A stretch of 64,000 bases of DNA from Acrocarpospora pleiomorpha (GCF_009687885.1 NZ_BLAF01000055.1:17355-81354), one strand, 5' to 3'. Shown: positions 27,380 to 36,469, counted from the stretch's first letter. Numbers and translations: made by a program. The notes: generated by a model from the letters alone, not told the origin.

Positions 27380-28112
27380 GTCCGCTCGGTTCTGACCGGT
27401 AGAGGGGGTGTTGGCGGGAGAGCGTGTCGTCGGCGGTGTGGCGGATGTGCTGGCGCATGAGCGCTTCGGCGCTGGCGGGATCGTTGGCGAGGATCGCTTC
27501 GGCGATCTGAATGTGCTGCCGGGCCGAGGTGCGTACACCGTCGATGGACACGAATCCGAGGAAGAGGATTCGCCACGTATGGGTTTGGAGCTGGTTGATG
27601 AGGCCGGCAACGAGCTGGTTGTCGGCGATCTCGATGATGAGGTCGTGGAAGTGGGCGTTGGCCTCGGTGTAGCCGCTGATGTCGGTGGCTTCGGTCCAGC
27701 GGCGCTGCTCGACGAGCTCCTGCTCGAGGGAGGAGCGGAGGGGACTGTCGGTGATCTGCTCGGCGGCGAGGCGAGCCGCTCCGCCTTCGAGAATCTCCCG
27801 GGCCCTGAAGAGCTCGGCGACATCTCGACGGGTCATCTGGCGCACCGAAGCGCCACGGTGGGGGGTGATCTCGACGAGCCCCTCGGCTTCGAGCCGTCCG
27901 AGTGCCTCGCGGACGGTGCCTCTGCTGACGGCGAACTCGCGGGTGAGGTCGGCTTCGATCAGGCGCTGGCCCGGGGAGAAGAGCCCGTCTTTGATGCCTT
28001 GACGAAGGTGATCGAGCACTCGCGCCGACATGCCCTGCCGGTCACGCGGTGGCTTCGTCGCGTTCACCGGGACTGACCGATGACGAAAGCGGGCCAAGAT
28101 TGATTCATTCAT
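27366..28112 (-). CDS. GntR-family (FCD) regulator of the importer/dehydrogenase module
   Basis: A 248-residue regulator with an N-terminal GntR winged helix (GQRLIEADLTREFAVSRGTVREALGRLEAEGLV, about 47-80) and an all-helical FCD effector domain with the metal/ligand residues NAHFHDLI and H-x3-H near the end. ATG at 28112 is chosen over 28211, which lies inside the conserved promoter element. The gene is divergent from the oxidoreductase gene and convergent with the importer operon. The 27-bp elements at 18770 and 28210 are its probable targets. Confidence 0.9.
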   Translation of the reverse strand: MNESILARFRHRSVPVNATKPPRDRQGMSARVLDHLRQGIKDGLFSPGQRLIEADLTREFAVSRGTVREALGRLEAEGLVEITPHRGASVRQMTRRDVAELFRAREILEGGAARLAAEQITDSPLRSSLEQELVEQRRWTEATDISGYTEANAHFHDLIIEIADNQLVAGLINQLQTHTWRILFLGFVSIDGVRTSARQHIQIAEAILANDPASAEALMRQHIRHTADDTLSRQHPLYRSEPSGRRSR

Positions 28113-28149
28113 CCGTAGTGTAGTTGCGCGGGCTCTACCCGACAAGGAT

Positions 28150-28169
28150 GTCCGACGATCTGATCGGAT
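28150..28169. promoter_or_regulatory. Inverted repeat upstream of the GntR gene
   Basis: Within these bases TCCGA and TCGGA flank CGATCTGATCG-like symmetry (CGATC-T-GATCG at 28156-28166). It lies about 40 bases upstream of the GntR start and could serve autoregulation. Confidence 0.35.
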
Positions 28170-28209
28170 GAACGGGTGCCGTCGTGCGGCCGCGTAGACC
28201 GCCCCACAC

Positions 28210-28236
28210 ATTGACGGACGAGATTGTCCTACGTTA
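28210..28236 (+). promoter_or_regulatory. 27-bp element upstream of the oxidoreductase gene (copy 2)
   Basis: This stretch differs from 18770-18796 at a single base. It contains GGAC-N6-GTCC and ends 13 bases before the first possible start of the oxidoreductase gene, so it must overlap the promoter or leader. It lies in the divergent region next to the GntR gene. Confidence 0.7.
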
Positions 28237-28249
28237 GGTTTTCACCGTG

Positions 28250-29239
28250 ATGATGAAGGTGGCGCGTTTTCACGGCTTCGGCGGACCTGATGTGCTGCAG
28301 GTCGAACGGGTCGATCTGCCCCAACCGGGTCGCGGCGAGGTCGCTATCGCGGTGCATGTCTGCGGGCTCAACCACATCGACGTCGACATCAGAGAAGGAA
28401 TCTCTCGGCTTCCCATCGAGCTGCCACACACGCCGGGCGGGGACATCTCCGGCGAGATCGAAGCGATCGGCCCGGGCGTCGACGGAGACTGGGCGCTCGG
28501 TGACCGCGTGGTCGTCTTCGATCATGCATCGGTCGGCGACGGCCGCGGCGGGCTGGCTGAACGAGTCATCTGGCCGGCAGCGCGCCTCGTGCGCCTGCCG
28601 CCCGGGTTGTCGCACGAGGCGGCCGCGGCCGCGGGGATCACGTTTGCCACCGCCCACAACACTCTGCTGAGGCGAGGGCGTCTGAGCGCCGGCGAGACGG
28701 TCCTCGTGCACTCGGTCAGCGCCGGCGTCGGGCTGGCCGCCGCGCAGGTGGCCAAGCACCATGGCGCCCGCGTCATCGGCACGACGAGTAGCGCCGACAA
28801 GATCGCCAGACTCGGAGGACTCGAACTCGACGCGGTGCTCGACTACACGCGCGACGACGTCGCCGCCGAGGTCCGCCGCCTCACCGGCGGGCGTGGGGCA
28901 GACCTCGTCTTCGACCACCTCGGCGGCGAAGCGTTCGGGGTTGGCCTTGCCGCGCTGAAGCCGCGTGGGCGTGTCGTTGTGATCGGCGGTCACGCCGGCG
29001 AGGTGGTCCCCCTTGATCTCGTTGCGCTGTTTCGCGAGGAGAAGGAGATCATCGGTGCGACTCGCTTCGAGCGCGACGACCTCGTGGCCGTGCTCGGCGA
29101 GGTTGCCACGGGTGGGCTCCGGCCGATCATCCACCGGACATTCTCGTTGGACGAGGCGCGTGCGGCCATGGAGGAGCTGGAGAGTCGCCGGCATGTCGGA
29201 AAGGTACTCGTGAGTTGCACCTCCGCCAGCGGCAGCTGA
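28250..29239 (+). CDS. Zinc-free MDR-family NAD(P)H:quinone oxidoreductase-like enzyme
   Basis: A 329-residue medium-chain dehydrogenase of the quinone oxidoreductase type. It begins MKVARFHGFGGPDVLQVE and has a Rossmann region SAGVGLAAAQVAKHHGARVIGT (about 155-175); zinc-ligating cysteines are absent. GTG 28247, ATG 28250 and ATG 28253 are adjacent start options. Family members reduce quinones or alpha,beta-unsaturated ketones and enoyl esters. It shares the 27-bp upstream element with the importer operon, so it probably works on the same compound. Confidence 0.88.
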   Translation: MMKVARFHGFGGPDVLQVERVDLPQPGRGEVAIAVHVCGLNHIDVDIREGISRLPIELPHTPGGDISGEIEAIGPGVDGDWALGDRVVVFDHASVGDGRGGLAERVIWPAARLVRLPPGLSHEAAAAAGITFATAHNTLLRRGRLSAGETVLVHSVSAGVGLAAAQVAKHHGARVIGTTSSADKIARLGGLELDAVLDYTRDDVAAEVRRLTGGRGADLVFDHLGGEAFGVGLAALKPRGRVVVIGGHAGEVVPLDLVALFREEKEIIGATRFERDDLVAVLGEVATGGLRPIIHRTFSLDEARAAMEELESRRHVGKVLVSCTSASGS

Positions 29240-29345
29240 GGGTCATGACGACGACCAATGACGCCTCCGAAACTCCTCCGCCGCGGCGTCTGGTCTGCAG
29301 GATCATCACCAAGCCCGCGGGCCTGCCTGTGCAGGATCACCGTCA

Positions 29346-29558
29346 CCTGGACGATCCATCGAGGCTAGCGATCTGCTTGCGATGCACGCCTTCGTCCGGG
29401 GGCTACGCAAGGACCTGCCCGCAGTGGTCGCGGGGCTGACGCTGCCGTACAGCAATGGCCCGATCAAGGGCGCCAACACGAAGGTCAAACTCCTCGAACG
29501 GCAGATGTACGGCGGGGCAGGCTTTCCACTGCTACGACAGCGGATCCTGCTGACCTGA
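29346..29558 (+). pseudogene. C-terminal remnant of an ISL3-family transposase
   Basis: The frame reads SDLLAMHAFVRGLRKDLPAV, then LTLPYSNGPIKGANTKVKLL and RQMYGGAGFPLLRQRIL, ending at TGA 29556-29558. This is the conserved end of ISL3 transposases (SNGxxEGxxxRxKxxKRQMYGRAGFxLLRxR). Everything upstream of about 29346 is missing, so it is dead. No terminal inverted repeats were found. Confidence 0.75.
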
Positions 29559-29611
29559 CCGCCGCTGGCACCAACCCTCTCTGTGCGCCCCGGTGCGCTC
29601 GTCGTCTGCGC

Positions 29612-29856
29612 GCAGTACCCGGCTACCTCGACGCGCATGTTCTCGGCGATCTCGGTGTAGCGGCCTTGCCGGGACAGGGCCGCCTTCACCTCCGGGCTGC
29701 CAGAGCGCAGCTGCTCCCCGATGATGTAATGGTGATCACCCGCTCGCAGGTAGCGGCGGTTGGCGTCGGAGGAGAACCCGCGGTCGGTCACCCACACGAT
29801 CGTGCTGAGGGTCCAGTCGCGCATGTCGTCCTTGACCACGACCTCTAGAACCCTCG
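29612..29856 (-). pseudogene. Fragment of an IS4/IS1634-type transposase
   Basis: On the minus strand a segment reads WTLSTIVWVTDRGFSSDANRR, then YLRAGDHHYIIGEQLRSGSP and VKAALSRQGRYTEIAENMRV. This matches the internal DRG-containing part of IS1634-type DDE transposases. No start, end or catalytic set is complete. It faces the ISL3 remnant, so at least two insertion events occurred in 29240-30016; the rest of that gap shows nothing else definite. Confidence 0.7.
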
Positions 29857-30016
29857 AATGACGCGGAACGCGGGCCGGTGGACCGCCGCGATCAACTGCG
29901 CATCCGCAGTATTTCAGGGCTGTCTGTCCGTATTTCTGTGCTTTTCCGAGGTGTGATCGGTGCCGCACAGTTGGGTCAGGAGATCGAACCGTTCAAGGTA
30001 TGAAGAGGTGTCGTGC

Positions 30017-31201
30017 ATGACTGCCGTCGTCGACGACTACGTGGAGTCGATTCGTCTGGACGCGCTCTACGACGATCCCTATCCGATCTATCGCGAGCTG
30101 CGGCGTCGCCCGCCGGTCTTCGTGCCCGCCGCAGGCCGCTACCTAGTCACCCGGCACGCCGACGTCGTTCACCTGGAGAAGCACCCGGAGATCTTCAGCG
30201 CGGCCGAGAAGGACTCGCTGATGACCAGGGTCATGGGGCACACCCTTCTCCGCAAGGACGGATGCCCGCACATGCGTGAGCGGAAGGCGGCCGAGCCGGC
30301 CCTGCGGCCGCGGGTGGTGAAGAACCACTGGACGCCGATCTTCCAGCGCATCTCCGACGAGCTGATCGATGTCTTCGTCGACGAGGGACGGGCCGACTTG
30401 TTCACGGCCTACGCCGCCCCGATGGCGGCGCTGTCGTTGCGCGAGATGCTCGGCCTGCGCGGCGTGTCGGCCGACGATCTGCAGAAATGGTCGCAGGCGA
30501 TGATGGACGGCACCGGCAACTACGCCGATGACCCCGCAGTCTGGAAACGTTCCGATCGGGCGGCGGCTGCGATCGGTGTGGCCGTCGACGAGGCGATCGT
30601 GCGCCTTCGGCGCGGGCCGGACGAGACGATCATCTCGGCCATGCTCGCCGGTGACGACCCCATCGAACCCGAGACCATCCGGGCGAACGTCCGGGTCATC
30701 ATCGGTGGCGGGTTGAACGAGCCGCGCGACGCCGTGCTCACCGGGATCTACGGGCTGCTGACGAACGCCGGCCAGCTCGAGGCGGTGCGGGCGGATGCCG
30801 GCTTGTTCCGGTCGGTGTTCGAGGAGACGGTTCGCTGGGTCGCGCCGATCGGCATGTACCCCCGGCAGACCACGCGCGAGGTGGAGCTCGGGGGCACGAC
30901 GCTGCCTGCGGGGGCGCGGATCGGGGTGGTTCTCGGCTCGGCGAACCGGGACGAGGCAATCTTCGACGACCCGGACGTCTTCGACATCCACCGCAACGCA
31001 CGGCATCACGTCGCCTTCGGCGGCGGGCCGCACTTCTGCCTCGGGACCTGGGCCGCCCGGGCACAGGTCGGCGAGGTCTCGCTGCCGAACCTGCTGCGCC
31101 GCCTGCCGAACCTGCGGCTGCGCACCGACGAACCGACCTGTTGGGGGGGCTGGGTCTTCCGCGGCCCCCTGACCCTGCCGGTGGAATGGGATGCCCGATG
31201 A
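30017..31201 (+). CDS. Cytochrome P450 with its own [2Fe-2S] redox partners
   Basis: A 394-residue bacterial P450. The haem-thiolate Cys is C341 in FGGGPHFCLG, and ExxR and PERF-like regions are present. The I-helix reads GGLNEP at 231-236, so the usual acid-alcohol pair (D/E-T) is not conserved. ATG at 30017 follows GAAGAGG. The next genes encode a ferredoxin and a reductase in the same operon, giving a complete three-component monooxygenase. Beside a homoprotocatechuate operon, it may hydroxylate or O-demethylate a phenylacetate to 3,4-dihydroxyphenylacetate (inference). Confidence 0.92.
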   Translation: MTAVVDDYVESIRLDALYDDPYPIYRELRRRPPVFVPAAGRYLVTRHADVVHLEKHPEIFSAAEKDSLMTRVMGHTLLRKDGCPHMRERKAAEPALRPRVVKNHWTPIFQRISDELIDVFVDEGRADLFTAYAAPMAALSLREMLGLRGVSADDLQKWSQAMMDGTGNYADDPAVWKRSDRAAAAIGVAVDEAIVRLRRGPDETIISAMLAGDDPIEPETIRANVRVIIGGGLNEPRDAVLTGIYGLLTNAGQLEAVRADAGLFRSVFEETVRWVAPIGMYPRQTTREVELGGTTLPAGARIGVVLGSANRDEAIFDDPDVFDIHRNARHHVAFGGGPHFCLGTWAARAQVGEVSLPNLLRRLPNLRLRTDEPTCWGGWVFRGPLTLPVEWDAR

Positions 31202-31518
31202 CCGACATCATCTTCCGGATCGGGGACGAGTCGCGCACGATCGACGTCGCCGACGGGGTCAGTCTCATGAAGGCCGCGGTCGAGGCCGACATCCCCGGCA
31301 TCATCGGTGAGTGCGGCGGTAACGCGATGTGCGCGACCTGCCACATCTACACCGCCGAAACCGATGGCGGTCGCCTTCCCGCGGTTAGCGACGACGAGGA
31401 CGAGATGCTGGACTGCACCGCCAGCGACCGTCGCCCGGGCAGCCGGCTGAGCTGCCAGCTCGTCGCTGCCCCGGCGCTCGATGGCATGGTCGTCGAGGTT
31501 CCGCCGGAGCAGGTGTGA
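31198..31518 (+). CDS. [2Fe-2S] ferredoxin, P450 partner
   Basis: A 106-residue putidaredoxin/adrenodoxin-type ferredoxin. The cluster ligands are seen in ECGGNAMCATCHIYT (C-x5-C-x2-C) and in the later RLSCQLV. The ATG at 31198 overlaps the P450 stop as ATGA; the longer frame from 31141 lies in the P450 gene. It passes electrons from the reductase that follows to the P450 before it. Confidence 0.95.
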   Translation: MTDIIFRIGDESRTIDVADGVSLMKAAVEADIPGIIGECGGNAMCATCHIYTAETDGGRLPAVSDDEDEMLDCTASDRRPGSRLSCQLVAAPALDGMVVEVPPEQV

Positions 31519-32744
31519 TGCCCGGGATCGTCGTCGTCGGAGCGGGCCACGCCGGTGTGGCCGCCGCCGCGGCGTTGCGACGTGAAGGTTACGACGCAGC
31601 GATCACCCTGCTCGGTGACGAACCTGACGCTCCCTATCAGCGTCCGCCGCTGTCGAAGGCATTCCTGCTGGGAACGGCGGACGAAGACGCCCTGGCCTTG
31701 CGTTCACCGGGCTTCTACGCCGATAACGCCATCACGGTCCGGTCCGGGCACAGGGTGACCGCGATCGACCCGCAGCGGCGAACGGTCGTGCTCGACGGCG
31801 GCGAGCAGGTCCCGTACACCGATCTCGTCCTGGCGACCGGGGCCGCCGCCCGGTCGCTCCAGATCCCCGGTGCTGACCTCGCCGGGGTGGTCAGCCTGCG
31901 GTCCCTCAGCGATGCGAGGGCCCTGCGCAGCGTGATCGGCTCGGCCACGGCCGTGGTCGTCATCGGAGGGGGCTTCGTCGGCCTCGAGGTGGCGGCAGCA
32001 TTGGCCGGAAGGTCAGTGCAGGTGACCGTCCTGGATGTGGCCGCGCGTCTCCTCGGTCGCGCTGTGACCGTGCCGGTGTCGGATCATGTCGCGTCCGTAC
32101 ACCGTGACCGTGGGGTGCGGGTCGTGCTCGGCACGGGAGTCGCGACGATCCTTGGGCGGGACGGTCGAACGACGGGGGTCGTCGACACCGCGGGGCGTCG
32201 GCACGAGGCCGACCTAGTCTTGGTCGGAGTCGGAGCGACGCCACGGACCGGGCTGGCCGAGGCCACGGGCCTGGCAGTCGCCGACGGAGTGGTAGTCGAC
32301 GGGTCTCTGCGCACCTCGGACCGGCACATCTATGCCGTGGGCGATTGTGCCTGTGCCGGCGGGGTGCGCCTCGAGTCCGTGCAGAACGCCACAGACCAGG
32401 GCACGCACGTCGCGCGCGTCCTGACCGGAAGGCGTCCCGGCGACTACGCAGATCTGCCCTGGTTCTGGAGCGACCAGCAAGGCCTGCGACTCCAGATGGC
32501 TGGGCTCGTTCGTCGTGACGACGAACTGCAGGTCGTCGGCGATCCGGGCAGCGGCCGGTTCAGTGTGCTTGCGTTCCACGCGGGGCGGCTGGCCGCCGTC
32601 GAGTCGGTCAACCGGCCGGCCGACCACATGGCCGCCCGGCGCATCCTCTCCACGGGCGTTGTCGTGACGCGGGCAGCGGCGCAGCTTCCCGGCTTCGCCC
32701 TCCGTGATGTCGCCAAGCCGAGTGTGGCGGCCGCGGTGGGTTGA
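31518..32744 (+). CDS. FAD-dependent ferredoxin reductase, P450 partner
   Basis: A 408-residue reductase of the putidaredoxin-reductase/rubredoxin-reductase family. It has an N-terminal FAD motif GAGHAGVAAAAALRREG, the PYQRPPLSK segment, an NAD motif GGGFVGLEVAAALAGR (about 152-168) and YAVGDCACAG near the end. The ATG at 31518 overlaps the ferredoxin stop by one base. It should oxidise NADH and reduce the [2Fe-2S] protein. A terminator-like hairpin follows. Confidence 0.94.
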   Translation: MPGIVVVGAGHAGVAAAAALRREGYDAAITLLGDEPDAPYQRPPLSKAFLLGTADEDALALRSPGFYADNAITVRSGHRVTAIDPQRRTVVLDGGEQVPYTDLVLATGAAARSLQIPGADLAGVVSLRSLSDARALRSVIGSATAVVVIGGGFVGLEVAAALAGRSVQVTVLDVAARLLGRAVTVPVSDHVASVHRDRGVRVVLGTGVATILGRDGRTTGVVDTAGRRHEADLVLVGVGATPRTGLAEATGLAVADGVVVDGSLRTSDRHIYAVGDCACAGGVRLESVQNATDQGTHVARVLTGRRPGDYADLPWFWSDQQGLRLQMAGLVRRDDELQVVGDPGSGRFSVLAFHAGRLAAVESVNRPADHMAARRILSTGVVVTRAAAQLPGFALRDVAKPSVAAAVG

Positions 32745-32766
32745 TCGGGATCAGGCGCAGCCACAG

Positions 32767-32796
32767 GGCGCGGACCGGGTGCCGGTCCACGCCTTT
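32767..32796 (+). terminator. Intrinsic terminator after the P450 operon
   Basis: GGACCGG (32772-32778) and CCGGTCC (32782-32788) enclose a GTG loop, and after one mismatch GGCG (32767-32770) pairs with CGCC (32790-32793). TTT follows directly. It lies 22 bases after the reductase stop, in the convergent gap before the LysR gene. Confidence 0.7.
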
Positions 32797-32820
32797 CCGA
32801 TCCGGCAGCGTGGGCTCGGA

Positions 32821-33801
32821 TCAGACGGCCCGGTCCGCACGCGGGCGGAACGTGTCGATGCAGTGCTGGGCGAATGCCTCCGCGCGGCGCGTTCGCTTGC
32901 TGCCCGCCGCCCAGCCGAGTATGACGGCCACGCTGTAGTCCTCGAGTTCGACGATGTCGCGATGCGCGACCTGGAGGTCTTCGTAGGTGCGGTCGTTCGG
33001 TGGGCGTTGAATGAGGATCGCCCAGCCGAGGCCCCGCCCGACGAGGCCGCGGGCGGTCTCGAAGTTCGTGGTGGTGTGCCGAACCTTGGGCCGGATCCCG
33101 GCCTGCGTGCACAGGAGCAGAGTGTGGGTGGAGCTCGGCGACGAGTCGTAAAGGACCATCGGCTCGTCGGCGAGGTCACGCAGCGACACGTGCGTGTCCG
33201 AGGCCAGGGCCAGCGGGTGGTCGGCGGGGAGCACGACATGTGGGCGTGCCCGGAACAGCTCGACGCGCTCGAGCCCCGGTTGGACGGTCATGTCGTAGAG
33301 GATCACCAGCTCGAGCTCGCCCTCCAGCGCGCGCCGTTGCAGCGCATCCGCGGTGTCCTCCGAGAAGGACACCGTCACCGCGGGGTTGACCCGGCCGAAC
33401 TCGGCCAGCAGCCGGGGGAGCAGCGTCGGCGCCAGGGTGAGGTAGCAGCCGAGGGACAGCGGCCCGTTCAACGAGGTGCCGCGCACGCCGAGGTTCATGT
33501 CCTCGGCCTGGCGTAGCAACTCGCGGGCTCGGCGCAGTGTTTCGTGCCCGGCCTGGGTCAGGATGATCCCGTGTGCCTTGCGACGCACGCACAGCTGCAC
33601 CTTGAGGGTGCGTTCCAGTTCGGTGACGGCCAGGGAGACCGCTGAATGCGAGACCCTCAGGCTTTCGGCCGCGGCGCTGATCGAGCCCGCTTCCGCGACC
33701 GCGACGAAATACCAGAGCTGCCGGAGTGAGAACGGGGGCGCGGCCGCCGACCGGGCCGGGCCTTCGATCCAATCGATCCTGGATTCCGCGTCGACATGCA
33801 T
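32821..33801 (-). CDS. LysR-family regulator, probably of the homoprotocatechuate genes
   Basis: A 326-residue LysR-type regulator. The winged helix lies at about residues 25-83 (LRQLWYFVAVAEAGSISAAAESLRVSHSAVSLAVTELE), and a two-lobed effector domain follows. An N-terminal extension of some 20 residues precedes the usual start. It follows hpaD by 68 bases on the same strand, so it may be cotranscribed with the operon, and it is convergent with the P450 operon. It could respond to a phenylacetate (inference). Confidence 0.9.
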   Translation of the reverse strand: MHVDAESRIDWIEGPARSAAAPPFSLRQLWYFVAVAEAGSISAAAESLRVSHSAVSLAVTELERTLKVQLCVRRKAHGIILTQAGHETLRRARELLRQAEDMNLGVRGTSLNGPLSLGCYLTLAPTLLPRLLAEFGRVNPAVTVSFSEDTADALQRRALEGELELVILYDMTVQPGLERVELFRARPHVVLPADHPLALASDTHVSLRDLADEPMVLYDSSPSSTHTLLLCTQAGIRPKVRHTTTNFETARGLVGRGLGWAILIQRPPNDRTYEDLQVAHRDIVELEDYSVAVILGWAAGSKRTRRAEAFAQHCIDTFRPRADRAV

Positions 33802-33869
33802 CGTCGTACCGCCTCTCTGCGGTGAGGAGCGGGGCCGGACCGGCGCAGCACCGGCCCGGACCCGCTCGG

Positions 33870-34964
33870 TCAGACCTGTTCGCCGAGCTTGAACGGGATC
33901 TTCTGGTCGCCCTCGGTCGCGATGGCGAAACCGTCCGCGCCCACGATGACACCTGTCCGCTCCGCTTCGCGAACCGCCGGAGCACTCAGCGGCACGACAC
34001 GACCGTCGAGGTCATGGACCCGCGAGCCGTCGGTGTACCAGGACGGGACGACGGCGTGGCCCCAGAACGAGCGCCTGCGGTCGTCGTCGACACTCCACTC
34101 GACCGTCGGGTTGTCGGGATCGCCGGTGTAGTAGTCAGTCGTGTAGATCTCGATGCGATGTCCGTCAGGGTCGCGCAGATAGAGGTAGAAGGCGTTGGAG
34201 ACGCCGTGCCTACCGGGGCCGCGTTCGATGTGGTGCTCCTTGTGCAGCGCGCCGAGCACGTCGCACGTGTGCAGGATCTGGTGCCGTTCCGCGGTGGCGA
34301 AGGCGATGTGGTGCAGCCGCGGGCCGTCCCCGCCGGTGAGCGCCACGTCATGAACCGTCTGCTTGCGGTAGAGCCAGGCCGCGTAGACGTTGTCCTCGTC
34401 GTCGATGATCGTCTCCGAGACACCGAACCCGAGGCCGGTGTAGTACCGGTGTGCGGCCTTGACGTCGGGAACCATGACGTTGAAGTGGTCGAGCCGGGTG
34501 ATGGCGTTGCCATGATGCAGGTCGTAGCGCTGGGTGAACCGCTCGGTGTGCTCGGCGTCGTAGAAGAACTCGACCGGGAATCCGAGGGGATCGGTGATCC
34601 GCACGGCTTCGCCGATGCCGCGGGTGGCCCCCGCGGGGACACGCCGGGTATCGACACCGATTCCGCGGAAATAGCGTTCGGCGGCGTCGACCTGGTCCTG
34701 CCCGCGCACTCGGTAGGCCAGCCGCCCGAGTGCCGGCATATCGCCGCGGCGCAGGACGAGGCTGTGGTGCAGATACTCCTCGAAGGCACGCAGGTAGATC
34801 GCGTCGTCGTCCTCGGCGGTGACGATGAGGCCGAGCAGGTCGACGTAGAACCACCGAGACGCGGCGAGGTCGGTCACGATCAGCTCCGCGTATCCGGAGC
34901 GGATGACGTCAGGCGGCGGGTTGCCCGTTGTGGTGGCGGTCGCGGTGGGGTCGGTCACGGTCAT
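33870..34964 (-). CDS. hpaD: Homoprotocatechuate 2,3-dioxygenase (type I extradiol)
   Basis: A 364-residue vicinal-oxygen-chelate dioxygenase that opens 3,4-dihydroxyphenylacetate to 5-carboxymethyl-2-hydroxymuconate semialdehyde. The predicted Fe/Mn ligands are H160, H219 and E272, and the second-sphere residues N162, W197, H205 and Y262 are present. All are shifted by a constant +5 from those known in the Brevibacterium fuscum enzyme (H155, H214, E267, N157, W192, H200, Y257), so it is a close relative. Its start overlaps the hpaE stop as ATGA. It is the last enzyme gene of the operon. Confidence 0.96.
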   Translation of the reverse strand: MTVTDPTATATTTGNPPPDVIRSGYAELIVTDLAASRWFYVDLLGLIVTAEDDDAIYLRAFEEYLHHSLVLRRGDMPALGRLAYRVRGQDQVDAAERYFRGIGVDTRRVPAGATRGIGEAVRITDPLGFPVEFFYDAEHTERFTQRYDLHHGNAITRLDHFNVMVPDVKAAHRYYTGLGFGVSETIIDDEDNVYAAWLYRKQTVHDVALTGGDGPRLHHIAFATAERHQILHTCDVLGALHKEHHIERGPGRHGVSNAFYLYLRDPDGHRIEIYTTDYYTGDPDNPTVEWSVDDDRRRSFWGHAVVPSWYTDGSRVHDLDGRVVPLSAPAVREAERTGVIVGADGFAIATEGDQKIPFKLGEQV

Positions 34965-36469
34965 CGGGACGCTCCAAACTGAGGGGTGTGCACGTCGCCG
35001 AGCGCGACGTGGATGATGTGTTCGTCGGTGTAGAAGTCGATGCTGCGGTGGCCGCCTTCATGCCCGACGCCGCTCTCCTTGACCCCGCCGAACGGGGTGC
35101 GCAGGTCGCGCACGTTGTGCGAGTTGAGCCAGATCATGCCGGCTTCGATGCGGCCGGCCACGCGGTGTCCGCGCTTCAGGTCGCTGGTCCACACGTAGCC
35201 GGCGAGGCCGTACCGGACGGCGTTCGCGAGCTCCAGCGCCTCGGCTTCGGTGTCGAACGGGGTCAGCGCGACGACCGGTCCGAAGATCTCCTCACGGAAG
35301 ATCCGGGCGTCGGGCTTGACGTCGGCGAACACCGTCGGCGCGAGGTAGTTCCCCTCGGGCAGGTGTTCGGGCCGCCCACCGCCTGCGAGGAGCCGCGCCT
35401 CGCCCTTACCGATCTCGACGTAGGACAGCACGCGGTCGTAGTGCTCGGGATGCACCAGTGCGCCCACTTCCGTAGCGGGATCGCTCGGCGGCCCGACGAC
35501 CACCCGAGCCGCGCGATCGGCGTAGCGGCGGCAGAACTCGTCGTAGATTGGGCGCTCGACCAGGATTCGGGAGCCAGCGGTGCAGCGCTCCCCGTTCAGG
35601 GAGAAGACACCGAACAACGTGGAGTCGAGTGCAGCATCGAGATCGGTGTCGGCGAAAACGACCACGGGCGACTTGCCGCCGAGCTCCATCGACAGGCCCT
35701 TCAGATGCTCCGCTGCGGCGCGCATGATCACCTTCCCGGTCGTCGTCTCGCCGGTAAAGGAGATCAGCGGAACGTCAGGATGCTCGACAAGCGCGGCGCC
35801 CGCGTCCTCTCCGATCCCGTTGACCAGGTTGAACACGCCAGCCGGCACGCCTGCATCTTCCATGATCCCCGGCCACAGGCCTGCGGAGAGCGGGGTGAAC
35901 TCGGCAGGCTTGAGCACGACCGGGCAACCCGCAGCGAGCGCAGGGGCCAGCTTCCAGCTCTCGAGCATGAACGGTGTGTTCCACGGCGTGATGAGCCCGG
36001 CCACGCCGACCGGTTTGCGGACCACGTAGTTCAACTGGCTGCCCGGCACCGAGTAGGCCTCGTCACCCCGCGCGACGATCATGTCGGCGAAGAACCGGAA
36101 GTTCTCCGCCGCCCGCCGGGCCTGACCGCGGGCTTGCGTGATCGGCAAGCCGGTGTCGAAGGACTCGAGCTCGGCCAACCGGTCCTCGCGTGCCTCCACC
36201 GCATCGGCGATCGCGACCAGGACGCGTGCCCGTGCCCGCCCGGCCATCGACGGCCAGGGGCCGTCGAGGAAGGCGCGCCTGGCCGCGGCGACGGCTCGGG
36301 CGATGTCCTCGGTGCCGCCGGCCGCCGCGGTCGCGTAGGGCTTGTTCGACACCGGGTCGATCACCTTGAAGGTGGCCCCGGATGCGCTGTCGACGGATCG
36401 CCCGTCGATGTAGTGCTGGAGGTGGCACGGCAGATCCGGCGGCACCGCCGAGGTCACCGTGCTGCTCAT
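34961..36469 (-). CDS. hpaE: 5-carboxymethyl-2-hydroxymuconate semialdehyde dehydrogenase
   Basis: A 502-residue NAD-dependent aldehyde dehydrogenase. The catalytic Cys is in NGERCTAGSR and the general base Glu in SMELGGKSP, with the cofactor segment FTGETTTGKVI. The ATG at 36469 overlaps the preceding aldolase gene as ATGA; the longer frame to 36823 lies inside that gene. It oxidises the ring-cleavage product made by HpaD, whose gene follows with another four-base overlap. Confidence 0.94.
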   Translation of the reverse strand: MSSTVTSAVPPDLPCHLQHYIDGRSVDSASGATFKVIDPVSNKPYATAAAGGTEDIARAVAAARRAFLDGPWPSMAGRARARVLVAIADAVEAREDRLAELESFDTGLPITQARGQARRAAENFRFFADMIVARGDEAYSVPGSQLNYVVRKPVGVAGLITPWNTPFMLESWKLAPALAAGCPVVLKPAEFTPLSAGLWPGIMEDAGVPAGVFNLVNGIGEDAGAALVEHPDVPLISFTGETTTGKVIMRAAAEHLKGLSMELGGKSPVVVFADTDLDAALDSTLFGVFSLNGERCTAGSRILVERPIYDEFCRRYADRAARVVVGPPSDPATEVGALVHPEHYDRVLSYVEIGKGEARLLAGGGRPEHLPEGNYLAPTVFADVKPDARIFREEIFGPVVALTPFDTEAEALELANAVRYGLAGYVWTSDLKRGHRVAGRIEAGMIWLNSHNVRDLRTPFGGVKESGVGHEGGHRSIDFYTDEHIIHVALGDVHTPQFGASR

